In this document: one piece after another, positions 8,807 to 18,164 of the stretch
How the letters are laid out: every line of letters starts with the position of its first letter
Position numbering within the stretch: position 1 is the first letter of the stretch
From: Vreelandella neptunia
Lineage (GTDB): Bacteria; Pseudomonadota; Gammaproteobacteria; Pseudomonadales; Halomonadaceae
Direction of reading: 5' to 3'
Assembly: GCF_000712975.1 (NCBI RefSeq)
Contig: NZ_JHQL01000003.1
Span: forward strand, 434,001-498,000
DNA length: 64,000 nucleotides
The notes under the pieces: generated by a model
What the model saw: only the letters and a program-made list of their open reading frames with translations
Told to the model about the DNA's origin: nothing
Database searches by the model: none
Position numbers and translations under genes: made by a program

Positions 8807-9790
8807 GTGGCTGGTAACGTGATTGGAAAATATCCATGCTGGAGAGGCAAGCTCGTGGTCAGCCTATGCGTATTGGGTGCCAGCTTAATGCCTCTCCAGC
8901 TGAAAGCTGATAGCTATCCATCGCTTTCTTGTGTAGACGCACTTGACCAGTTCACTTCTAACACTGCCCAAGAATGGCTTGTAGCCAGCGTATATGCAGG
9001 GCACTGCTTTGAGTTTCAAGCGCGGGCGGTGTCTATAGATGCTATCGGGGTAAGAACGTTGGCACTCTCCCACCGCATCCGAGATGGCGTTCGTCAACAA
9101 GTTGTTCAGCATCTGGATGGTCCCTCGGTGAGCGTCGAACGCCGATCTATCGCGGGTCATTTGGCGTGGTTTCCCTCCAGCGATGCCGATCCGCTCTCTC
9201 CAGAAGCATGGGCAGATCATGTTGCTGAGCACTATGACATTGAGCTTAAAGATCAAACACGGGTAGCCGAGAGAGACGCCGTAGAACTTCGCTTTTCACC
9301 AAGTGATAGCCAGCGGTACCATCACGCTTGGTGGGTCGATCAAGCGACAGGGTTATTGCTTAAGCACGTACTTAGTGATGCTCAAGGTCGGGTACTCGAA
9401 ACTTTCCAGATCACCCAGCTTCACTCTCCCTCAGCGTATAAAGGGGATGTTAGGGGGGATATTGGTCGTGAAGTGCTTCGCGTTAAAGATTCACGCATGC
9501 TTGACCAGTCTTGGCAGGCAACTTGGCTGCCAGAAGGGTTTGTTGAGCAACCTGTAGAGCCGGGGCTGCAAAGTAATCAGCGTGTGTACAGCGATGGCTT
9601 AGCGGCCGTGAGTGTGTTTGTATCGCCCGTTAGTCAATCAATGTTGCAAGAGGGTGTTCACCGCATAGGTGTGTCTACCGCTGCTGTGTCATTGATAGAT
9701 GCTGGAGACCAGACCTGGCAATTAATCGGCATCGGTGAGCTACCTGCTGAGTTGCTGCAACGAATTGTTCAGTCAGTGCAATTTGAGTAA
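8807..9790 (+). CDS. mucB: Sigma E regulatory protein MucB/RseB
   Basis: Periplasmic protein that binds RseA/MucA and shields it from cleavage. The 327-residue product starts at GTG 8807, six bases after GCGAGG, and has a signal peptide (GKLVVSLCVLGASLMPLQLKA, cleavage near residue 35). The mature part fits the MucB/RseB family, with an N-terminal lipoprotein-carrier-like domain (QARAVSIDAIGVRTLALSHRIRDG) and a C-terminal domain (SWQATWLPEGFVEQ, VSVFVSPVSQ). A GTG at 8819 is an alternative start. It lies between rseA and rseC in the usual order. Confidence 0.88.
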   Translation: MAGNVIGKYPCWRGKLVVSLCVLGASLMPLQLKADSYPSLSCVDALDQFTSNTAQEWLVASVYAGHCFEFQARAVSIDAIGVRTLALSHRIRDGVRQQVVQHLDGPSVSVERRSIAGHLAWFPSSDADPLSPEAWADHVAEHYDIELKDQTRVAERDAVELRFSPSDSQRYHHAWWVDQATGLLLKHVLSDAQGRVLETFQITQLHSPSAYKGDVRGDIGREVLRVKDSRMLDQSWQATWLPEGFVEQPVEPGLQSNQRVYSDGLAAVSVFVSPVSQSMLQEGVHRIGVSTAAVSLIDAGDQTWQLIGIGELPAELLQRIVQSVQFE

Positions 9791-9804
9791 TTGGGTATCT
9801 CGTT

Positions 9805-10251
9805 GTGAACACTACAAATTGCAAAGCTATTGTACGTTCAGGCACTGTCATTGCTCACTCGACAACAGGGCTCGTGGTTGATGTGTCGAGCAATGTTGCT
9901 TGTCAGAGATGTGCTGAAGGGCGTGGTTGTGGCGCGGGGCTGTTAGCTCGTCGTCAGCCGCACACTGTTATTGATCCAGGTGGTTTGCCCTCACACTATG
10001 CAAACCGTTATCCACTAGGTAGCTTAGTTTCGTTCACTGTCGAGAAAAGTGACGTCAGCGTGCTGGCTCTGCTTGTTTATGCGTTGCCCCTTTTGTTTTC
10101 TATTATCATCTCTGGGGCTGCGGCGGGTAGGGGAGTGAGTGATTGGTTTTGCGCGCTGCTATTTTTTAGTACGTTAATCGTTTCTATGGTCATCCTAAAA
10201 TACCTTCTGCGTGGGCGAGTGGAACGCTTCCGTCCACGCTTGGTCAGTTGA
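9805..10251 (+). CDS. rseC: SoxR-reducing system / sigma E regulator RseC family protein
   Basis: Small inner-membrane protein of 148 residues. The N-terminal part carries the family cysteine cluster (CQRCAEGRGCGAG, residues about 33-45), followed by two adjacent transmembrane segments (VLALLVYALPLLFSIIISGAAAG and WFCALLFFSTLIVSMVILKYLL). RseC/MucC homologues modulate sigma E activity or help reduce SoxR; which applies here is unknown. The GTG start at 9805 follows mucB by 14 bases, consistent with one operon. Confidence 0.85.
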   Translation: MNTTNCKAIVRSGTVIAHSTTGLVVDVSSNVACQRCAEGRGCGAGLLARRQPHTVIDPGGLPSHYANRYPLGSLVSFTVEKSDVSVLALLVYALPLLFSIIISGAAAGRGVSDWFCALLFFSTLIVSMVILKYLLRGRVERFRPRLVS

Positions 10252-10329
10252 TACTCCTGTAACTCGCTGAGAGTTGCACTTCCTTACGTTTAGTACGTGG
10301 TCAGTACTTGCTTGATTAGGAGCTGTTGC

Positions 10330-11748
10330 ATGAAGCGCTTGGTTCTTCCTTCCGTACTTTGGCTGTGCTTTATGGCACTTTTGGCTGTGGGGCAAAATGC
10401 CCACGCGCAAACCCTTCCTGACTTTACCAAGTTGGTTGAAGATGCAGCCCCTGGTGTGGTCAATATCTCTACCAGTAGGACGATTCAACGTGGCTCTGGG
10501 CCATCTATCCAAGGTTTTGGTGGCCAAGATATCCCCGAAATTTTCCGGCACTTTTTTGGTGACAGCTTTCCCTCTCCACCCCCTAGCCGGGGGCCAGGGC
10601 GTAGCGAAGAACGTCAGTCACTTGGCTCTGGCTTTGTTATTAGTGCCGATGGCTATGTGCTAACAAATGCTCATGTGGTTCAAGATGCTGATGAAATTCT
10701 TGTGCGGTTAAATGATCGCCGAGAACTAACTGCAGAACTAGTGGGTAGCGATACGCAGACAGATGTAGCGCTACTGAAAGTTGATGCCAATAATTTGCCA
10801 GTGCTTAATCTCGGCGACTCTGATGAATTAAAAGTCGGTGAGTGGGTGGCTGCCATAGGATCGCCTTTTGGTTTCGATCACTCTGTATCAGCAGGAATTG
10901 TGAGTGCTATTAACCGCACATTGCCTCGTGATGTCTATGTGCCATTTATTCAAACCGACGTTGCCATTAATCCAGGTAATTCTGGTGGTCCCTTATTTAA
11001 CCTAGAGGGGGAAGTTGTCGGCATTAACTCACAAATACTGACGCGTAGCGGCGGCTTTATGGGGCTCTCTTTTGCTATTCCCATTAATGTAGCAATGGAT
11101 GTAGCTGACCAGCTACGTGAAGACGGGCATGTTAATCGTGGATGGTTGGGCGTAATGATTCAGCCGGTGTCTCGTGATCTAGCCGAGTCGTTTGGCATGG
11201 AGGAGGCGATTGGCGCGCTGATCGCTGATCTAGACCCGGAGGGCCCCGCGGCGCAAGGTGGTCTTCAGGCAGGTGATGTGATTATCGAAGTGAACGGAGA
11301 AGAGGTTGATCGTTCCAGTACGTTACCGCGCTTGATTGGTCGCGTTGCTCCAGGCAGTGATGTTGAATTAACGCTGATGCGTGATGGAGAAGAGGTAACC
11401 GAAACGGTTGAACTGGGCAGCTGGCCTGATTCAGAAGCTGATCATAGCGATAGTTCGAGCAGTAATAATCAGGTTCGCCTAGGCGTGGCCGTGGTAGAAA
11501 TTGACGAAGCACTGCGCGAGCGCCTGAACATTAGTGGTGGTGTCGAGGTACGCCAAGTAGACCCCGACAGTGTTGCTGCACAAGCGGGTCTACGTGTAGG
11601 CGATATATTGGTCAGCATTGATCACCGCAGCGTTTCTTCAGCAGATGAGCTGGTGAGAATTGTTGAAGATTTGCCAGATGATCGCGCTATACCCTTGCGT
11701 TTGTACCGAGATGGTCGCTCGCTATTTGTGGCATTACGTCTAAAGTAA
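10330..11748 (+). CDS. mucD: Periplasmic serine protease, DegP/MucD family
   Basis: HtrA-type protease and chaperone that removes misfolded envelope proteins and dampens the sigma E response. I start it at ATG 10330, seven bases after TAGGAG, which gives 472 residues and a clean signal peptide ending NAHAQ; an in-frame GTG at 10297 would add 11 residues before the signal and is unlikely. The catalytic triad is visible as His in TNAHVV, Asp in DTQTDVALLK and Ser in NPGNSGGPL. Two PDZ domains follow (about residues 255-345 and 380-470). The position after rseC matches algU-mucABCD clusters. Confidence 0.93.
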   Translation: MKRLVLPSVLWLCFMALLAVGQNAHAQTLPDFTKLVEDAAPGVVNISTSRTIQRGSGPSIQGFGGQDIPEIFRHFFGDSFPSPPPSRGPGRSEERQSLGSGFVISADGYVLTNAHVVQDADEILVRLNDRRELTAELVGSDTQTDVALLKVDANNLPVLNLGDSDELKVGEWVAAIGSPFGFDHSVSAGIVSAINRTLPRDVYVPFIQTDVAINPGNSGGPLFNLEGEVVGINSQILTRSGGFMGLSFAIPINVAMDVADQLREDGHVNRGWLGVMIQPVSRDLAESFGMEEAIGALIADLDPEGPAAQGGLQAGDVIIEVNGEEVDRSSTLPRLIGRVAPGSDVELTLMRDGEEVTETVELGSWPDSEADHSDSSSSNNQVRLGVAVVEIDEALRERLNISGGVEVRQVDPDSVAAQAGLRVGDILVSIDHRSVSSADELVRIVEDLPDDRAIPLRLYRDGRSLFVALRLK

Positions 11749-11766
11749 CCCGCTGATTGTCTCTCC

Positions 11767-11789
11767 AGTCCGGCGGTTCTCGCCGGACT
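11767..11789 (+). terminator. Hairpin terminator after mucD
   Basis: AGTCCGGCG pairs perfectly with CGCCGGACT around the loop GTTCT, 18 bases past the mucD stop. The following sequence is only mildly T-rich, but the GC-rich stem and its position between two operons support termination. Confidence 0.6.
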
Positions 11790-11939
11790 GCTGTTCCTAT
11801 CTCTCGCATATCGCTACAATAGCGCTTATCTTTTTGACGAACATTGGCAAAGTGGTGGTGCGGCAACCTTTATTGCCCGTACATGCTGGTTTAATACCGC
11901 CAACAGCACCTTGCATACCCATAAGGCAGAACACACTCG

Positions 11940-13757
11940 ATGTCTCAAGACGTTTCCAGCGGAAAGCTCAAGCATATACGTAATTTCTCGATAATCGCCC
12001 ACATCGATCATGGTAAATCGACCCTATCAGATCGTTTGATTCAGACCTGTGGCGGTCTGACCGAGCGAGAGCTTAAGGAGCAAGTGCTCGATTCCATGGA
12101 TATTGAGCGCGAGCGTGGTATCACTATCAAAGCGCAGTCCGTTACGTTGGATTACACGGCGGCAGACGGTGAAGTTTATCAACTCAATTTCATCGATACG
12201 CCTGGGCACGTGGATTTCTCTTACGAGGTGTCACGCTCTCTATACGCTTGTGAAGGGGCGCTTTTGGTTGTCGATGCGGCTCAAGGGGTAGAGGCCCAGT
12301 CGGTTGCTAATTGCTATACCGCGATTGAGCAGGGCCTGGAAGTATTGCCAGTTCTTAATAAAATTGATTTGCCCCAGGCTGACCCTGACCGGGTTGCGCA
12401 AGAAGTCGAGGAAATTATCGGGCTAGACGCTACCGATGCTTGCCAAGTGTCAGCAAAAAGCGGCATTGGTATCGACGCTTTATTAGAGAGACTCGTGCGG
12501 GATATTCCGCCTCCCAAGGGTGATCCTGATGCACCGCTTCAGGCGTTGATTATCGATTCCTGGTTTGATAATTATCTAGGTGTTGTCTCGCTAGTGCGAT
12601 TGTTTGACGGAACATTGCGCAAAGGCGACAAAATCCGCATCAAGTCCACAGGGCGTGATTGGGGAGCCACCGAGGTAGGGATTTTTACCCCGCTGCGTAA
12701 AGAGACCAATATTCTGCGTGCGGGTGAAGTAGGTTTTATTGTCGCTGGCATCAAAGAAATCCACGGTGCACCGGTGGGCGATACCATCACCCACACTAAA
12801 ACGCCCGATGTGCCTCGCTTACCTGGCTTCCAAAAGGTGAAGCCTCAGGTGTATGCGGGCATGTTCCCTGTAAGTGCCGATGATTACGAAGACTTCCGTG
12901 ATGCACTTGAAAAGCTCGCGCTCAATGATGCTTCCCTTGAGTATGAGCCGGAAAACTCCGATGCGCTTGGATTTGGTTTCCGCGTTGGTTTCCTAGGCAC
13001 GCTGCACATGGAGATCATCCAAGAGCGCTTAGAGCGTGAATATGATCTTGATCTACTCACCACAGCGCCAACGGTTGTGTATGAACTTGCCATGAAGAAT
13101 GGCGATATTCAGTACGTATCGAATCCATCAAAACTGCCTGATATGGCCGATGTTGACGAGATGCGAGAACCCATCGTGCGTGCCAGCATCCTGGTCCCGC
13201 AAGAGTATGTTGGTAACGTGATTGCTGAGTGTGAACAGCGACGTGGTACCCAACTAGACATGCAATTTCTTGGTAATCAGATCCAGTTAACCTATGAATT
13301 GCCTATGTCAGAAGTTGTCATGGACTTCTTTGATCGCTTGAAGTCAATTTCGCGTGGTTATGCATCACTGGAGTATAACTTCGAGCGTTTTGAAGCCGCT
13401 AAGTTGGTTCGTCTGGACGTGTTGATTAACGGCGATAAAGTTGATGCGTTGGCCGTCATTATCCACCGCGATCATGCGCATAACCGTGGCCGTTTGCTAG
13501 TGGAAAAAATGAAAGAACTGATTCCTCGGCAAATGTTTGACGTGGCTATTCAAGCGGCTATTGGGGGCCAAGTGGTTGCGCGCTCAACGGTCAAAGCACT
13601 GCGTAAAAACGTGACGGCAAAATGTTACGGCGGCGATGTCAGCCGTAAAAAGAAACTACTGGAAAAACAGAAGGCCGGTAAGAAACGGATGAAACAGGTG
13701 GGGCGTGTTGAAATTCCCCAGGATGCCTTCCTTGCTGTGCTCAAGGTAAACGACTAG
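11940..13757 (+). CDS. lepA: Elongation factor 4 (LepA)
   Basis: Ribosome-associated GTPase that back-translocates or remodels stalled ribosomes. The 605-residue protein has G1 [10 protein letters not shown]3 DTPGHVDF, G4 NKID, and the LepA-specific C-terminal domain with [20 protein letters not shown] and [18 protein letters not shown]. Length matches the family (about 600). It heads a co-oriented run ending at acpS; lepB begins 15 bases after its stop, a widely conserved pair. Confidence 0.96.
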   Translation: MSQDVSSGKLKHIRNFSIIAHIDHGKSTLSDRLIQTCGGLTERELKEQVLDSMDIERERGITIKAQSVTLDYTAADGEVYQLNFIDTPGHVDFSYEVSRSLYACEGALLVVDAAQGVEAQSVANCYTAIEQGLEVLPVLNKIDLPQADPDRVAQEVEEIIGLDATDACQVSAKSGIGIDALLERLVRDIPPPKGDPDAPLQALIIDSWFDNYLGVVSLVRLFDGTLRKGDKIRIKSTGRDWGATEVGIFTPLRKETNILRAGEVGFIVAGIKEIHGAPVGDTITHTKTPDVPRLPGFQKVKPQVYAGMFPVSADDYEDFRDALEKLALNDASLEYEPENSDALGFGFRVGFLGTLHMEIIQERLEREYDLDLLTTAPTVVYELAMKNGDIQYVSNPSKLPDMADVDEMREPIVRASILVPQEYVGNVIAECEQRRGTQLDMQFLGNQIQLTYELPMSEVVMDFFDRLKSISRGYASLEYNFERFEAAKLVRLDVLINGDKVDALAVIIHRDHAHNRGRLLVEKMKELIPRQMFDVAIQAAIGGQVVARSTVKALRKNVTAKCYGGDVSRKKKLLEKQKAGKKRMKQVGRVEIPQDAFLAVLKVND

Positions 13758-13772
13758 GGATACTTACCCCAC

Positions 13773-14576
13773 ATGGATTTTTCACTATTACTGGTAATTG
13801 CCGTTGCGCTGTCTGGGGCTATTTATTTACTGGATGTGCTTTGGCTGAGGCCTAAGCGCCGTGAGCGATTAGCGACTGCTGAAGCAGCGACCACGGAAGG
13901 CTTAGATGCACCCACCCGCGAGAAACTGTTAAAAGAGCCGTGGCCAATTGATTATTCGCGCTCATTTTTCCCAGTTTTGCTAGTAGTGTTGGTTGTACGT
14001 AGCTTTATTGTTGAACCGTTTCAGATTCCATCAGGATCAATGAAACCAACGCTTGAAGTGGGCGATTTTATCCTAGTGAATAAATTTGCCTACGGGTTGC
14101 GTCTGCCTGTGGTGCATCATCGCTTCCTGGAAGTAGATGATCCAGAACGAGGCGATGTAATGGTCTTCCGTTTTCCAGAAGAGCCAGCAGTTAACTTTAT
14201 TAAGCGGGTGGTGGGCCTACCTGGGGACAGGATTCGTTATGAAGGGAAACAGCTGTATGTTAACGGTGAGCCAATTACAAAAACATTGGTAGAAGAAGGC
14301 CCCGAGCTTTCACCGCAGCAGTTATTATTAGAAGAGCAACTAGGTAGCGTTAGTCACTATATCTACAATAACCCCCGAGATCCCGGCCCCCAGATGCGTG
14401 AAGTGGTTGTTCCAGATGGGCACTATTTCACTATGGGCGATAACCGTGACCACTCTAACGATAGCCGTTATTGGGGGTTTGTTCCTGAAGATAATATTGT
14501 TGGAAGAGCGTTTGCTGTTTGGATGCATTGGGACGGTGGTTTGCCCAGTTTTACAAGCGTGCGGCGTATTGAATGA
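13773..14576 (+). CDS. lepB: Signal peptidase I
   Basis: Inner-membrane serine protease that removes signal peptides from exported proteins. The 267-residue product has two N-terminal transmembrane segments (LLLVIAVALSGAIYLLDVLWL and FFPVLLVVLVVRSFIVEPF). The catalytic Ser is in PSGSMKPT, the catalytic Lys in FIKRVVGLPGDR, and the conserved GDNRDHSNDSRYWGFVP box follows. It is the second gene of the lepA-lepB-rnc-era-recO string. Confidence 0.96.
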   Translation: MDFSLLLVIAVALSGAIYLLDVLWLRPKRRERLATAEAATTEGLDAPTREKLLKEPWPIDYSRSFFPVLLVVLVVRSFIVEPFQIPSGSMKPTLEVGDFILVNKFAYGLRLPVVHHRFLEVDDPERGDVMVFRFPEEPAVNFIKRVVGLPGDRIRYEGKQLYVNGEPITKTLVEEGPELSPQQLLLEEQLGSVSHYIYNNPRDPGPQMREVVVPDGHYFTMGDNRDHSNDSRYWGFVPEDNIVGRAFAVWMHWDGGLPSFTSVRRIE

Positions 14577-14637
14577 AATATAGTTTGCAAATTGTTAATG
14601 CTGTCATATTAGTTAACGTCAACGACGTAGGAGCACT

Positions 14638-15330
14638 GTGAGTAATTCCCTAACCGCTTTTTGCCGACGAATCGGCCACACCTTCGGTGATCCTATGCTG
14701 ATGGAGCTGGCTATGACCCACCGTAGCTACGGTGGTCGTAACAATGAGCGCCTGGAATTTCTGGGTGACTCTATCGTCAATTTTGTAATTGCTGAGGCGC
14801 TTTTCCAACGCTTTCCGCAAGCTAGAGAAGGTCAGTTGTCGCGACTGAGGGCGCGTTTGGTAAAAGGCCAAACGCTGGCTGAGCTAGCGCGGGAAATGGA
14901 ATTTGGTGAATGCTTGCGGCTGGGCTCGGGAGAAATGAAGAGCGGTGGTCATCGCCGTGAATCTATTCTAGCGGACGCAGTAGAGGCTGTGATTGGTGCT
15001 ATCTATTTAGACGCGGGGATGGATGTTGTTCGTCAACGCGTGTTGGCATGGTACGCCGAACGACTTGAGAATATTTCGCTACAAGATACTCAGAAAGATC
15101 CCAAAACACGCCTACAAGAATTTTTGCAATCGCGCCAGGCGGCATTGCCACGCTATGAAGTAGTCTCTGTAAAGGGGGAAGCACATGCCCAGACCTTTAC
15201 CGTGGAGTGCTACATTGATTTGCTAACCGAGCATACTACGGGTAAAGGTCCCAGCCGCCGCCATGCTGAGCAGCAAGCGGCTGAAGAAGCGCTATCCCAT
15301 CTTGAAAAAACACCTGGAGACAAGTCATGA
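14638..15330 (+). CDS. rnc: Ribonuclease III
   Basis: Double-strand-specific endoribonuclease for rRNA and mRNA processing. The 230-residue protein has the RNase III signature [19 protein letters not shown] near residues 38-56, a second acidic site in [17 protein letters not shown], and a C-terminal dsRNA-binding domain ([11 protein letters not shown] to [13 protein letters not shown]). The GTG start at 14638 follows TAGGAG by five bases. Its stop overlaps the era start by four bases, implying coupled translation. Confidence 0.96.
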   Translation: MSNSLTAFCRRIGHTFGDPMLMELAMTHRSYGGRNNERLEFLGDSIVNFVIAEALFQRFPQAREGQLSRLRARLVKGQTLAELAREMEFGECLRLGSGEMKSGGHRRESILADAVEAVIGAIYLDAGMDVVRQRVLAWYAERLENISLQDTQKDPKTRLQEFLQSRQAALPRYEVVSVKGEAHAQTFTVECYIDLLTEHTTGKGPSRRHAEQQAAEEALSHLEKTPGDKS

Positions 15331-16226
15331 GTCAAACCTGCGGCTTCGTGGCCATCGTTGGACGGCCCAACGTAGGCAAATCAACCCTCATGAATCGGAT
15401 TCTGGGGCAAAAGATATCCATCACTTCGCGTCGGCCCCAAACCACGCGGCATCAGGTGATGGGTATTAAAACGGTCGAAGAAACGCAGTTCATCTACGTT
15501 GATACGCCTGGCATGCATATCATGTCAAAAGATCGTAATAAAGCAATTAATCGCTTTATGAACCAAGCAGCAACCCAGGCATTGCGTGATGTTGACTGTG
15601 TGGTGTTCATCATCGACCGTACCCGCTGGACGGATGAAGACCAAGCCGTTTTAAAACGGCTTGAGCATGTTAAAGCGCCGGTAATTTTAGCAGTCAATAA
15701 AGTAGATCGCTTAAACGAAAAAGGTGATTTGTTACCTTGGCTAGCGGAAGTAGGCGCGCGTCGTGAATTTGCTGCAGTAGTGCCCATTTCTGCAAAGCAT
15801 GGCACTCAGGTAGAAACGTTAGAACAGGAAGTTGCCAAATACTTGCCAGAGAGCGTTCACTTTTTTCCAGAAGATCAAGTGACTGACAAGAGTTTGCGCT
15901 TTATGGCGGCCGAGCTAGTGCGAGAAAAAGTCATGCGCCAGCTGGGTGATGAGCTGCCGTATCAAATGACCGTAGAAATCGAAGAGTTTCGCGAAACTGA
16001 GCGTGTAACCCATATCAGTGCCTTGATTCTTGTTGAACGCCAGGGCCAAAAGGTTATCTTAATTGGTGAGAATGGGGATCGTATTAAAAGCATTGGTCGT
16101 GAAGCACGCCTAGACATGGAGCGCGCCTTGGGTACCAAAGTCATGCTAAATTTATGGGTGAAAGTGAAACGCGGCTGGTCAGATGACGAGCGGGCTTTGA
16201 AAAGTTTGGGTTACGATCTCGATTGA
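15327..16226 (+). CDS. era: GTPase Era
   Basis: GTPase that binds 16S rRNA through a C-terminal KH domain and acts in 30S subunit maturation. The 299-residue protein shows G1 [10 protein letters not shown]3 DTPGMH, G4 NKVD and the KH motif [19 protein letters not shown]. It overlaps rnc by four bases (ATGA), as commonly seen in proteobacteria, and recO begins within a few bases of its stop. Confidence 0.96.
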   Translation: MSQTCGFVAIVGRPNVGKSTLMNRILGQKISITSRRPQTTRHQVMGIKTVEETQFIYVDTPGMHIMSKDRNKAINRFMNQAATQALRDVDCVVFIIDRTRWTDEDQAVLKRLEHVKAPVILAVNKVDRLNEKGDLLPWLAEVGARREFAAVVPISAKHGTQVETLEQEVAKYLPESVHFFPEDQVTDKSLRFMAAELVREKVMRQLGDELPYQMTVEIEEFRETERVTHISALILVERQGQKVILIGENGDRIKSIGREARLDMERALGTKVMLNLWVKVKRGWSDDERALKSLGYDLD

Positions 16227-16234
16227 GTGCTTCG

Positions 16235-16927
16235 ATGTCGGCAGAGCCAGCGTTTTTACTGCACCGCAGGCCATACCGTGAAACCAGTGCGCTGGTGGAT
16301 TTATTAACCCTTAATCATGGTCGTGTACGCGCCGTTGCCCACGGTGGGCAACGGCCAGGCTCTAAATCCCGCCAGCGGCTGCAACCGTTCACTCCTTTGT
16401 TTGTGTCGTGGCGGGGGGAGCGTGAGCTCAAGCGATTAATGCTGATGGAATCGCGTGGACATACTGCTTTGCTTGCTGGAGAAGGGTTGCTCTGCGGCTT
16501 ATATGCCAATGAAATAGCGACACGTTTACTGCCTTTGGAGCTAGCTGCGCCAGAGGTTTTTGCATTTTATGGCGCGCTGCTAGAAGCGCTGCCCACGCCA
16601 GCGAGCCGGGCCTTGGCACTGCGACGTTTCGAGTGGGCGCTGCTCGAAACGCTAGAAGCAACGCCACGCTTCTGCACCTGCGATGGCGGTGCACTTGATC
16701 CTCAGATGCGTTATCGGTTTGATGCAGCAAGCCGTGCTTTTGTGCCTTCAGAGCAGGGCATAGAAGGCCGCTCATTAAGTTATATAGATCAAGGTGATTG
16801 GCAGCCCGCTGGTTTAGCAAGTGCATTGAAAGCGGTAATGCGGGCAGCGCTTGCACCCCATTTAGGAACGACTGTTTTACGCTCTCGAGAATTAATGCTC
16901 GACTTGGCCCGCCGCCGACAGCGTTAA
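16235..16927 (+). CDS. recO: DNA repair protein RecO
   Basis: Recombination mediator that loads RecA on SSB-coated DNA with RecR. From ATG 16235 it has 230 residues: an N-terminal OB fold ([36 protein letters not shown]) and an alpha-helical C-terminal domain containing FCTCDGG. That segment keeps two cysteines of the zinc site seen in some RecO proteins. A TTG at 16223 overlapping the era stop would add four residues and cannot be excluded, since neither start has a strong ribosome binding site. The start is the only doubtful point. Confidence 0.9.
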   Translation: MSAEPAFLLHRRPYRETSALVDLLTLNHGRVRAVAHGGQRPGSKSRQRLQPFTPLFVSWRGERELKRLMLMESRGHTALLAGEGLLCGLYANEIATRLLPLELAAPEVFAFYGALLEALPTPASRALALRRFEWALLETLEATPRFCTCDGGALDPQMRYRFDAASRAFVPSEQGIEGRSLSYIDQGDWQPAGLASALKAVMRAALAPHLGTTVLRSRELMLDLARRRQR

Positions 16928-16962
16928 GCGGGCATCTCAATATCACTTATTGGAGACACGCG

Positions 16963-17769
16963 ATGCATCCTCCTCGGATTTTATTAGGCGTTAATATCGA
17001 TCATATTGCGACGCTACGCCAAGCGCGTGGTACTCGCTATCCCGATCCCGTTCAAGCGGCACTGTTAGCAGAAGAAGCGGGCGCTGATGGTATTACTGTT
17101 CACCTGCGTGAAGATCGCCGTCATATTCAGCCCAGAGACGTTCGGCTGCTAGCAGAAGTGCTCAACACGCGCATGAATTTAGAGATGGCCGTTACTGAAG
17201 AGATGCTAGCGTTGGCTGAGGAAGTACGCCCGGCGCACGTGTGTTTAGTGCCAGAAAAGCGTGAAGAGCTAACTACGGAAGGAGGCTTAGACGTTGTCGG
17301 TGGTTTTGATCTTATTGCTGATGCTTGCCGACGTTTAAGTGCAATCGGCTGTGATGTATCGCTATTTATCGATCCTGAAGAAGCGCAAATTGATGCGGCC
17401 ATTCGTGCTGGGGCACCAACGATTGAACTGCATACAGGAGCTTATGCAGAAGCAAAGCCTGGTAGCGAGGCAGCAACTGCTGAATATGAACGCTTGAGTA
17501 CGGCAGCCATTCATGCTGTTTCTGCAGGATTAGTGGTTAATGCCGGTCATGGCTTGCACTACCACAATGTTGAAGCGATTGCAGCGCTGCCAGGTGTTAA
17601 TGAGCTCAATATTGGTCACGCCATTATTGCTCGTTCGCTTTTTGTTGGGTTGAAGGAAGCTGTTCAAGAGATGAAGCGTTTGATCATTGCTGGTCAGGAA
17701 GCCGGGTTAATGGCGGCCTTAGATGCTCACGAGCACGAGCACGAACACAATGGCTGTTGCAGCCACTAA
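16963..17769 (+). CDS. pdxJ: Pyridoxine 5'-phosphate synthase
   Basis: Joins 1-deoxyxylulose 5-phosphate and 3-amino-2-oxopropyl phosphate in vitamin B6 synthesis. The start at ATG 16963 follows TGGAGA by six bases and gives 268 residues; the open frame extends upstream to 16798 inside recO but that part is not PdxJ-like. Motifs include [39 protein letters not shown] and [11 protein letters not shown]. Beyond the usual end near residue 245 the protein carries a tail finishing [15 protein letters not shown], a His/Cys-rich stretch that could bind metal. acpS follows immediately, as in many proteobacteria. Confidence 0.95.
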   Translation: MHPPRILLGVNIDHIATLRQARGTRYPDPVQAALLAEEAGADGITVHLREDRRHIQPRDVRLLAEVLNTRMNLEMAVTEEMLALAEEVRPAHVCLVPEKREELTTEGGLDVVGGFDLIADACRRLSAIGCDVSLFIDPEEAQIDAAIRAGAPTIELHTGAYAEAKPGSEAATAEYERLSTAAIHAVSAGLVVNAGHGLHYHNVEAIAALPGVNELNIGHAIIARSLFVGLKEAVQEMKRLIIAGQEAGLMAALDAHEHEHEHNGCCSH

Positions 17770-17770
17770 G

Positions 17771-18148
17771 ATGATTGTTGGAATTGGGTCGGATATCGCC
17801 CGTGTCGAACGCTTTACTAAGGCAGTAAAGCGTCATGGTCCACGCTTTGCCCAGCGAATCTTAGGACCTGAAGAGCAGGCTGTTTGGCAGATGAAAGGTC
17901 AGCCTATTAGCTATTTGGCAAAGCGATTTGCAGCAAAAGAAGCGTATGTTAAAGCGCTTGGGCTTGGTTTAAGAAGTGGTATGCAATGGAGTGATATTCA
18001 GATTCTCAATGATCCTCTGGGTAAACCAAGCCTACAATTAAACGGCGAGGCGCTTCGTCTTTTTCAAGCCAGCGGTGCCTCTGCTGCCCATATAACGCTC
18101 AGTGATGAAGCCGAGTACGCGGTGGCATTTGTAGTGCTTGAGCGCTAA
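17771..18148 (+). CDS. acpS: Holo-[acyl-carrier-protein] synthase
   Basis: Transfers 4'-phosphopantetheine from CoA to acyl carrier protein. From ATG 17771 the product is 125 residues, the family norm, with IGSDIARVERF at the N-terminus (Mg-binding Asp) and FAAKEAYVKALGLG around the catalytic Glu. The start lies one base after the pdxJ stop. An in-frame ATG at 17750 within pdxJ would add seven residues. The stop codon is part of a hairpin shared with the convergent barA gene. Confidence 0.92.
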   Translation: MIVGIGSDIARVERFTKAVKRHGPRFAQRILGPEEQAVWQMKGQPISYLAKRFAAKEAYVKALGLGLRSGMQWSDIQILNDPLGKPSLQLNGEALRLFQASGASAAHITLSDEAEYAVAFVVLER

Positions 18149-18164
18149 CGTTCGTTTAGCGCTC
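18140..18164. terminator. Bidirectional hairpin joining the acpS and barA stop codons
   Basis: GAGCGCTAA at 18140-18148 pairs perfectly with TTAGCGCTC at 18156-18164 around a seven-base loop. The last three bases of the left arm are the acpS stop, and the first three of the right arm are the barA stop. No T-run follows on either strand. Confidence 0.5.

Noticed and set aside
10297..10329. Upstream GTG start for mucD
   Set aside because: It would put 11 residues before a typical signal peptide, while ATG 10330 has TAGGAG at proper spacing.
16798..16962. N-terminal extension of pdxJ into recO
   Set aside because: The frame is open but the residues are not PdxJ-like, and a good ribosome binding site precedes ATG 16963.
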